Source: JBEVJK01 sp963791325
GTDB lineage: Bacteria > Pseudomonadota > Alphaproteobacteria > Rhizobiales > Rhizobiaceae
Length of the DNA: 64,000 bases
NCBI GenBank assembly: GCA_963791325.1
Contig: CAWBRU010000016.1
Span: forward strand, 175,262 to 239,261
Direction: 5' to 3'
The position numbers and the translations under genes were made by a program. Under the pieces are notes generated by a model. It searched no databases and was not told the origin of the DNA. It saw nothing but the letters and a program-made list of their open reading frames with translations. Of the stretch, positions 57,876 through 64,000 are shown piece by piece (within the stretch, counting starts at the first letter, position 1; the number at the start of each line of letters is the position of its first letter).

Positions 57876-59405
57876 CTACGACCCTCGTTTATCAAGGGGA
57901 GCTGGCCTGAAGCGTACGGCTAAGTCGGCAAGCAACCTGGCACCAAAGCCAGAGCACCCAGCTGGATGCCAAGTGCGATCCTCATCGGTCTGGGCAGTTC
58001 CGCATATATCGAGGTGCGCCCACGGAAGTTCGCCGACGAATTGAGCGAGAAACAGCGAGGCCAATATCGCATCCGGCTTACCCACAGGCGCGCAGTTCCG
58101 GAGATCAGCAACGCCAAATTCGAGCATCTTTAAATACGGCTTGTAGAGCGGCAACTCCCAGACCGGTTCTCCGGTCGTTTCGGCTGAAGCCTTGACTTGT
58201 TCGACAAGAGCTTGGTTGTTACCAACCAGTCCAGCTAGATCGGAGCCCAGGGCGCGTAGACACGAACCGGTGAGAGTTGCGATGTCAACAATGGCGTCGA
58301 CTTTTTCTTCCGCAGCCAGCGTCAGAGCGTCGGCCATAACCAGGCGGCCCTCGGCATCGGTGTCCACCACCTCAACCTTAGTGCCGCCCCTCATAGTCAA
58401 CACATCGCCCAGGGCCATCGCACTGCCTGACGGCATGTTGTCGGTACACATCAGAAAACCGGTGACTCCAGTGGGCGCATCCAAGTCCGCCAAGATTGAG
58501 ACCGCAGCCAGGACAGCGGCTGCACCAGACATGTCGTTCTTCATTTGCGCGTGTACCGGATCACTCGGCTTTAGGCTGATACCCCCGGAATCGTACATTA
58601 TGCCTTTTCCGACAAATGCCAGGCTGCCCATGGGCGCTGCCGGCTTATAGCTGAGCTTAACCATGCGGGGAGGCTCGACACTGCCGGCATTCACCCCGAG
58701 CAAACCACCACAACCAAGTGCAATCAGAGCATCTTTGTCGAAGATCTCTACACCGAACCCCTTTTGCTTTCCGATTGCCACGGCAATGTCAGCGAAACGC
58801 GATGCATTCAAATGACTATGTGGCGTATTAGCGAAATCGCGCGCCAGCATCTGCGCGCCCGCGAACAAATGGCCGCGCCTGGCCCCGCTTCTGGCCAGCT
58901 CCAGCGCATCAGTTTCCACAACAACGGTTAGTTCGCCAAGCTGCGTCGCTTTCGCTCTACGCCGGAGCGGGTTGTAAAGGTAACGCGCAAGCAGAATACC
59001 TTCGGTGGCCGCCCGCGCCGCTTCTTCGACATTTAGCACCGGGCTGACGCCCAGTTTCAGGGCTACAGCTGAATGGGATGACACACTGCGCGCGAAAACC
59101 GCCGCAGCGTCCCTCAGGCCCGAGGCATCGAGATTCGAATACTTCCCCACACCTACGGCCACCAAAACTGGGCCGTCGGGCGACGCTAGAACGAGGGCAG
59201 ATCCTATTTTTGCATCGAAGCCGGCCGCCTCAAGCCGGTCGCGGCCTATGCCGAGTTCATCCGGGACCGTCCCATTCCTGGCGACCAGAATGCCGTATGC
59301 AGTGGCCGATGCCGGCGGCGATGAGCTTGCGGTGACCACAACTCTCGAAGAAGGATCGAGAGACGGTGTGACCAGCAGATTGTGGTCTGGGTTGCGAGAG
59401 GCCAT
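57876..59405 (-). CDS. pepA: Leucyl aminopeptidase (M17 family)
   Basis: An intact 509-residue cytosolic aminopeptidase. The two-zinc active site is visible: FVGKGIMYDSGGISLKPS (Lys, Asp and catalytic Lys), VHAQMKNDMSGAAAVL (Asp) and VEVVDTDAEGRLVMADAL (Asp, Glu and the catalytic Arg). The N-terminal domain carries LVAVGVGKYSNL. The enzyme removes N-terminal residues from peptides. ATG 59405 has GGGGAG upstream. It follows the YfcC-type transporter gene by 33 bp on the same strand, so import or exchange and peptide breakdown are probably co-transcribed. Confidence 0.9.
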   Translation of the reverse strand: MASRNPDHNLLVTPSLDPSSRVVVTASSSPPASATAYGILVARNGTVPDELGIGRDRLEAAGFDAKIGSALVLASPDGPVLVAVGVGKYSNLDASGLRDAAAVFARSVSSHSAVALKLGVSPVLNVEEAARAATEGILLARYLYNPLRRRAKATQLGELTVVVETDALELARSGARRGHLFAGAQMLARDFANTPHSHLNASRFADIAVAIGKQKGFGVEIFDKDALIALGCGGLLGVNAGSVEPPRMVKLSYKPAAPMGSLAFVGKGIMYDSGGISLKPSDPVHAQMKNDMSGAAAVLAAVSILADLDAPTGVTGFLMCTDNMPSGSAMALGDVLTMRGGTKVEVVDTDAEGRLVMADALTLAAEEKVDAIVDIATLTGSCLRALGSDLAGLVGNNQALVEQVKASAETTGEPVWELPLYKPYLKMLEFGVADLRNCAPVGKPDAILASLFLAQFVGELPWAHLDICGTAQTDEDRTWHPAGCSGFGARLLADLAVRFRPAPLDKRGS

Positions 59406-59438
59406 TTTGGAACTCCCCTGACGGAATCAGAACCAGCG

Positions 59439-61002
59439 CTATAAAATCGCACCGATCGAGAGCACGACGACGATGACGACGACTAAGATGCCCATCAATG
59501 GGAGGATGAATTTGACATACTGGTCGAAACCTACTTTGGCGAGTGCAAGCCCGGCGATCAGGATTGCATTGATTGGAAGAATGAGACGGAGCCAGCCGCC
59601 TGCGGCTGCCCATGTCGTAATCACTAATGACCTGTCGATTCCCGCGAAATCACCCAGGGGTGCGAGGACCGGCATGGTGAGCGCCGTTCCCGCTGCTCCC
59701 CCGCCCACGAGGAAGGAGAGCGGCAGGGACACGATGAATGTGAGCATGACAAACACGATATTCGACGTGCCGGTTACCAACCCTTCCATCGCGTTGAGAA
59801 CGGTGTCGATGGTCTTTGTGTTGGTCATTATCACCGATACGCCCCGCGCCAAAGTGACGAGGAATGCAGGCCCAGTGAAATCGACGACGCCTTTGATGAC
59901 GGCTCGGGCAGTCCCGGCTTCGCCCAAGCGTCCAACTGCGCCAATAACGATCGCCATGACGAAGAAGAGTGCCGACAACTCAGGGAGCCACCAGCCAAGT
60001 TCCCACGAAAACGCGGCGCCAGCGATGGTTTCGTGCGTCTCGGGGTCTACCAGGGTGTTGTTGAGTATGGCGCCCCACGGAATGATTGAGAATGTAAGCA
60101 GTACAAACGTAAACGCAACAAGAGCAATAATCAGCTTGTGACGCCCCGTCAGGGGTTCTGGAGCCTGCGCATCGGCTTGGGCAAGTGCTGCATCGTCGGC
60201 GCTGATGCCGGAGAGCGATTTTGAGGGATCGGCCTTCACCCGCTTGGCGTACCACAACGTGTAGGCAATAGTTGCCGCCAGCACGAGCAGCAGCAGGAGC
60301 AGGCGCAGGCCAATGCCATCAGCAATCGTGACGCCGGCTTTCGAGGCGCCAATGCCGATGACGAACGGGTTGATGGTCGAGCCCAGCGACCCTACGAATG
60401 GAGCTACCGATACGACCGCCACTGCCACCATCCGGTCATAGCCGAGAGCAATCATCAGAGGTACCATCAATGCATAAAGACCGAGTGTCTCGTCACTCCA
60501 CGCCATGACGGACCCGAGGATGGCGAACAGCACGCTGAGCACCACGATGAGCAGCGGCCCGCGCGCACGAAAACGATAGGCAAGATGGTGAATGCCAAGG
60601 TCGAGTGCCCCAGTAGAGAACACCACGGTCATGAAGCCGCCGATCGCGAGAATGAAAAGAAACACCTGCACAGAACCGAACATCGACTCCGTGATTAAAC
60701 GGGCCGACTTGGCCGGTTGCAGGATTTTGGATCCCGTACAATCCGTTGATGGGAGCCAGAAGCAAGTCCCGAACGCGATCACCAAAGTCAAGCGGCGATG
60801 GGATGGTCTTGAACGAACCGGCTATTGGGCTGCCGCTCGCGTCCACTTGATATTGGCCCGAAGGAATAAGGAACGCAGCGATCCAGACTGCAATTAGGAC
60901 AAGGACGAGAATTGTAATCGGAGCTGGAAAGCTTGATTTTTTGGCTTCGACCGGATGAGCCGACATGTTATGGGTTGATGTCGTCGTTGCCGGTTCACCC
61001 AT
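59439..61002 (-). pseudogene. YfcC family transporter (DcuC/ArsB-like), one frameshift
   Basis: A membrane carrier of about 520 residues with 11-13 helices. The start PITILVLVLIAVWIAAFLIP with SGQYQ is typical of YfcC. After a break near 60690 the frame continues SVQVFLFILAIGGFMTVVFS, GSVMAWSDETLGLYALMVPL, FVGSLGSTINPFVIGIGASK and ISLPLSFLVGGGAAGTALTM-like blocks to the stop at 59439. Family members include short-chain fatty acid, arginine/ornithine or peptide carriers; substrate is unknown. Coupling to the aminopeptidase suggests a peptide or amino-acid substrate. Confidence 0.78.
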
Positions 61003-61219
61003 GGCTTAGCCCGCCTTGCTATGAAATCCGTAGAAGCAACTCAAGTCGACTTACAGTCTGGCATACCTTAGCCGCGTTATGCATCGTTTTCTATTGGTAA
61101 TTTCAGCTCGACACTTGGCTCAACCTGCATCAAATCTTTTGGGGAGTTGGCTGGTTAGGACCGAGCCGGGCGAATGCGGGTCAAATGTCGCTCGTATGAG
61201 TTCACTGCCTCTGTACCCT
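61003..61219 (-). promoter_or_regulatory. Upstream region of the YfcC-pepA operon
   Basis: About 200 bp without a gene, between the SLC13 remnant and the transporter start. It should contain the operon promoter; no clear boxes can be fixed by eye. Confidence 0.25.
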
Positions 61220-61486
61220 TCAGCGCAAGCCCAGATCAGCGGCACGACAAGCGACGCTGACGATGAAGAACCAGATCAGGAGCGGCAGCCCGAGCTTCCA
61301 ATACTCGCCGAATTGATAGCCGCCCGGCCCCATCACCATCAGGTTGGTCGGCGTCGCGATCGGCGTCAGGAACGCGCCGGCGGCGGCCACCGCCCTGCTC
61401 ATCAGCACCGGCCGCGGTGACACGCCCATGCCGGCGGCCGCTGCGATCCCGATCGGGATGACGATCAGCGCCGTGGCGGTGTAGCC
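61220..61486 (-). pseudogene. SLC13-type anion transporter, C-terminal remnant
   Basis: Minus-strand reading YTATALIVIPIGIAAAAGMG with VSPRPVLMSRAVAAAGAFLT and PIATPTNLMVMGPGGYQFGE, YWKLGLPLLIWFFIV, is the last two helices of the SLC13/DASS and related permeases (TPTNLMV-MGPGGY-F-DYWKLGLPL). The rest of the transporter is absent. Confidence 0.6.
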
Positions 61487-61844
61487 TCGAGCTCGGCAAG
61501 CCGCTCCCCGATCCCCGTAGCTGCACCATCGGGCCTAGCCGGCTGCTGGGCCTCGTCGATCGCCTGCCGTCGCTCGACGTCGGCGAGCTGCGCCTCGCTG
61601 ACGGCGGCCTTGTGCTCGGCAAATTCCAGCTCCACCCTCCCTTGCTGCTCGGCAAGCGGGACAACAGCGGGTTCATTAAGTTCGTCGACTTCGCCAGGCT
61701 CGGACTGAGGCTGAGGCAACGCGGCTATGGCGGGCCCGAGCCGCGGTGCGCGTTGCTTGGTGTGCTCCGCGACGGAGATCGGCCGCTTGTCGCTCGCCCC
61801 ATCTGGGTTGGCGTTGCTGTTCTCAGTGATGCTGTCGCCATTGC
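61487..61844 (+). other. Unassigned stretch
   Basis: Open in both directions (minus 61465-61893, acidic; plus 61612 onward), but no domain emerges in any frame. Origin unknown. Confidence 0.35.
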
Positions 61845-61986
61845 CGCGATCTGGCCGTTCACTATCTCGAAGACAAGGGGATGCAAATGTCACAAATCGC
61901 TTGGCGGCTGGGTTTTACGCATGCCAGTGCGCTCAGCCATGCCTGTCGCCGCTGGTTCGGGAAGAGCCCCGGCGAGTACCGACGCG
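61845..61986 (+). other. 142-bp inverted segment carrying the second helix-turn-helix of an AraC regulator
   Basis: On the plus strand this segment reads RDLAVHYLEDKGMQMSQIAW followed by RLGFTHASALSHACRRWFGK and SPGEYRR, the last half of an AraC DNA-binding domain. The first half lies on the minus strand directly next to it. Both ends are CGCG palindromes (61845-61848 and 61983-61986); turning the segment round restores an unbroken, in-frame EELRRDLAVHYLED. Confidence 0.7.
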
Positions 61987-62653
61987 CCGCAGCTCCTCAA
62001 GGACCTCACCGAAAGTATGATCTTCTCTCGCAAGTCGTCTGGCGAGTGTCCTTTCGCTCATATTCAGCCTCTTGGCGACGACCTCAAATTGGGCCTTTCC
62101 GTGGGATGCGGCGCAAGTCCCGAGACCTGTGGTGAGCGAAGCGAACGGCGGTGGGCACGATCTTCCGGCCTGCCAGGTGCCTGCGTAGCCGAAGCAGGGA
62201 AACAATGAAGCACTCGGCCTGATGCCGGTCCCTGTGTCTCGCAACTCCGGTATAGGCAAAGCCTACACGACATTCCTTGCCATTGAAGACCGACATTGTC
62301 AGTGCTTCGTTGCTGACGCGAACATATCGCTCCAGCCGCCGCAGGGCGCCGCCCAGGTGATGGGATGAAGCGGCCACGTAGTAGAGCATTCCAAGTTCAC
62401 GCAGGTCGAAGCTCTCGGCGATCCTGAGACCGATCCACTCATCCTTGGATGTCTCTGAGGCCAATTCCAGGAATTTGATCTGCGAACTCACGCTGATGCG
62501 CGCATCGTCGGTCAGGCTGCCAGCGGAGATCCGTGACTGCTCAAGCAGCGGAACGGGGTCCAATTGGCGCCTTTTGAGTTGCGCATAAGCCAGTCGAGCA
62601 GCCAGACCAGAGGCCATCGGCGTGGCTAGAGGTGACTTAGAGCTCCTATCCAT
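61987..62653 (-). pseudogene. AraC family regulator (OruR-type), disrupted by inversion and frameshift
   Basis: From ATG 62653 the N-terminal sensing domain (AraC-binding-like, PF12625 type) reads AARLAYAQLKRRQLDPVPLL, KFLELASETSKDEWIGLRIA and RELGMLYYVAASSHHLGGAL. After a break near 62140 the first DNA-binding helix pair follows as FEVVAKRLNMSERTLARRLA with HTFGEVLEELRR. At that point (61986) the sequence stops matching, because the remaining 45 or so residues are encoded in the inverted plus-strand segment 61845-61986. The product would lack half its DNA-binding domain. The natural targets are unknown; the neighbouring transporter genes are candidates. Confidence 0.72.
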
Positions 62654-62896
62654 CTGACCTTCACCGGCCCCCCTGCAGCTTGCCTGACCCTACCACGTCC
62701 GAGGGCTGCCAGCCACCGGTTGCGCAGCGCACGAGACTTGCGCGTTTGGATCCACACGTCAGCCCATGTTCGAGGACAGCAATACGAGAATAGTGAGCAG
62801 GCACCGTACACTGTTAGCCAAGATCGAAATGCCCAGGGCTCCCAGCGCACGCGCAAAAAAGGCGGCTCTCATGTCCGAGCGGCGGCCGCCATTCGA
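62654..62896 (+). other. Short intergenic stretch
   Basis: Contains the start region of the AraC gene (minus strand). No gene recognised. Confidence 0.3.
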
Positions 62897-63079
62897 TCAG
62901 ACGTCGTCAAGCACACGCTGTTTCCGCAGATGTTCGATGAGGCCACCGCGCATCGCAACTTCGGTCATGGCCATGGTTTCGGACAGCAATGCGATCGCTA
63001 GGGCGGTCAGGTCCGCAGCTTCAGCGTCTGCCCTCTCTACTTCCCGCCGGAGCTTTGCTGCGCAGCTCGCCGAATTCAA
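62897..63079 (-). CDS. Small hypothetical protein, 60 aa
   Basis: An alpha-helical 60-residue frame (RREVERADAEAADLTALAIA, LLSETMAMTEVAMRGGLIEH) with acidic and Met/Ala-rich helices. It could be a truncated gene next to the IS3 fragment. No family and no strong ribosome site. Confidence 0.3.
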   Translation of the reverse strand: MNSASCAAKLRREVERADAEAADLTALAIALLSETMAMTEVAMRGGLIEHLRKQRVLDDV

Positions 63080-63128
63080 CCAGGGCTTTGGTCATGGATC
63101 TGGAGTGCGCCCCTCGAAGGCGACAGGA

Positions 63129-63431
63129 TCAGGCGGCAGTTTTGACAGAATGCCGGGTGTGTTGATCCTCGAACTGCTGCGGGCTTAGATATCCAAGCGC
63201 CGAGTGTAGCCGGCGCTCGTTGTAGACCTGATCGATGAAGCGCGGTAGGTCGGCGGCGACATCCGCAAAGCTCTCGTAGGCCAAAGGGTAGACCGCCTCG
63301 ACCTTCAAGGTTTTCATGAAGCTCTCCGCCTTGGCATTATCGTAGGGGTTGCCTCGACGACCCATCGAGCCGATGAAGCCGCGAGCGGCAAGTGCCTGCC
63401 GATAGGGCCCCGCCGCGTATTGCGAGCCCCT
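63129..63431 (-). mobile_element. IS3 family transposase OrfB, C-terminal fragment
   Basis: The reading RGSQYAAGPYRQALAARGFI, GSMGRRGNPYDNAKAESFMK, TLKVEAVYPLAYES and YNERRLHSALGYLSPQQFED is the end of an IS3-type OrfB integrase core, with the last catalytic Glu in NAKAESF. It stops abruptly at about 63431, where the IS110 sequence begins, so the IS3 copy was cut by that insertion. The rest of IS3 is not in the window. Confidence 0.8.
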
Positions 63432-63447
63432 GACGCCCTTCTAAATG

Positions 63448-64000
63448 TCAAGGGGCGACGCGAGCCTGATCGATCTCCTTTTGCCGCTGGCCGATCAGGA
63501 TGAACACCTCACGAGCGATGTAGCGTTTCAAGCACCGGATCACCTCAAGCTTGGGATGGCCCTCGGCCATGCGCTTTGCCATGTAGGCCTTGGTTCGCGG
63601 GTCAGTCCGGAGCCGCCCGATGGCAATGATGTGCAAGGCGCTGTTAGCAGCTCGATCACCGCCCCTGTTGAGGCGGTGACGCATCGTCTTGCCAGACGAA
63701 GCAGGAACCGGGCTTACGCCGCACAATGCCGCGAAGCTCGCTTCAGAATGCAGACGCTCCGGGTTATCCCCTGCCGTCAGGAGCAGCTGCGCAGCGCCTA
63801 CCTGACCGATCGAGTTACGAGCCACCAGATTGGGGGCGAGCTCATCGACGATGGCGCCGATCATAGCGTCCAGGTCAGCAATCTCATCGTGCAGTTCGAG
63901 ATAGCGGCGCCCCAACGACTTGAGACTGATCCTATAGGCGGAGATGACGGTGCGATAATCCGTCAGATCCGGTCGCCAGGCCGCCAAGGTCCTGACGAGT
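63448..64000 (-). CDS. IS110 family transposase, C-terminal part (runs off the window)
   Basis: The last 179 residues of an IS110 recombinase. The Transposase_20 domain shows RNSIGQVGAAQLLLTAGDNP, SEASFAALCGVSPVPASSGK (with the catalytic Ser in PASSGK) and TMRHRLNRGGDRAANSALHI, IAIGRLRTDPRTKAYMAKRM, followed by the basic helical tail. The N-terminal DEDD domain lies beyond position 64000. Such enzymes insert using a bridge RNA made from the element's non-coding end, which is outside the window. The element truncates an IS3 copy at about 63432. Confidence 0.85.
   Translation of the reverse strand, partial: LVRTLAAWRPDLTDYRTVISAYRISLKSLGRRYLELHDEIADLDAMIGAIVDELAPNLVARNSIGQVGAAQLLLTAGDNPERLHSEASFAALCGVSPVPASSGKTMRHRLNRGGDRAANSALHIIAIGRLRTDPRTKAYMAKRMAEGHPKLEVIRCLKRYIAREVFILIGQRQKEIDQARVAP

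Overview
The window looks like part of a high-GC alphaproteobacterial chromosome of the order Hyphomicrobiales, most like Mesorhizobium or a relative. The clues are paired DUF6152/DUF6644 genes, a DUF982 protein, NnrU, a DUF1476 remnant, DUF6428, several class III cyclases fused to TPR or WD40 domains, and ABC transporters of rhizobial type. This is inferred from recognisable protein families only; no database search was possible.

Layout. 1-4.8 kb: a catabolic operon on the + strand (tail of a probable substrate-binding protein, sugar-type ABC ATPase and permease, VOC protein, D-2-hydroxyacid dehydrogenase, RraA-type aldolase). It is broken by many single-base indels although the residues between breaks are well preserved, which fits sequence error at least as well as gene decay. 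4.9-12.9 kb: LysR remnant, DUF6152/DUF6644 pair, 3' half of a tRNA-Glu at 8.4 kb, DUF6428 remnant, OmpA-like gene, MscS channel, TPR remnant and a small secreted cysteine-rich protein. 13.6-23.7 kb (- strand): a cyclase-nSTAND-WD40 giant gene, a lone sugar-binding protein, and a SAM-cyclase-ATPase-TPR gene. 23.7-31 kb: decayed mobile DNA including DUF1476 and IS481 remnants and a phage-satellite-like set (small terminase-like gene, primase-polymerase remnant, AlpA-type protein, P4-type integrase with a tRNA-Ser-like att core). 31.7-38 kb: small proteins, DUF982, NnrU, SGNH hydrolase, phage-like remnants, secreted protein. 38.2-48.1 kb: a secreted protein with 51-bp repeats, sulfatase, Crp/Fnr regulator, an intact cyclase-TPR protein, an Ntn-hydrolase and a copper-protein remnant. 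48.2-53.4 kb: polar amino-acid ABC transporter without ATPase, DJ-1/PfpI protein, dodecin. 53.6-57.3 kb: degenerate second copy of the tRNA-Glu 3' end, then IS630 and an IS91-type unit with its own tyrosine recombinase. 57.9-61.5 kb: YfcC-type transporter and leucyl aminopeptidase in one operon, SLC13 remnant. 61.8-62.7 kb: an AraC regulator gene disrupted by a 142-bp inversion. 63.1-64 kb: IS3 fragment abutting an IS110 transposase that runs off the window.

The main themes are (i) a 45-kb segment between two tRNA-Glu 3'-end repeats that may be an old genomic island, (ii) a nested satellite-like integrative element, (iii) three class III nucleotide cyclases with different output modules within 30 kb plus the tail of a fourth, and (iv) extensive frame disruption that is unevenly distributed along the window.
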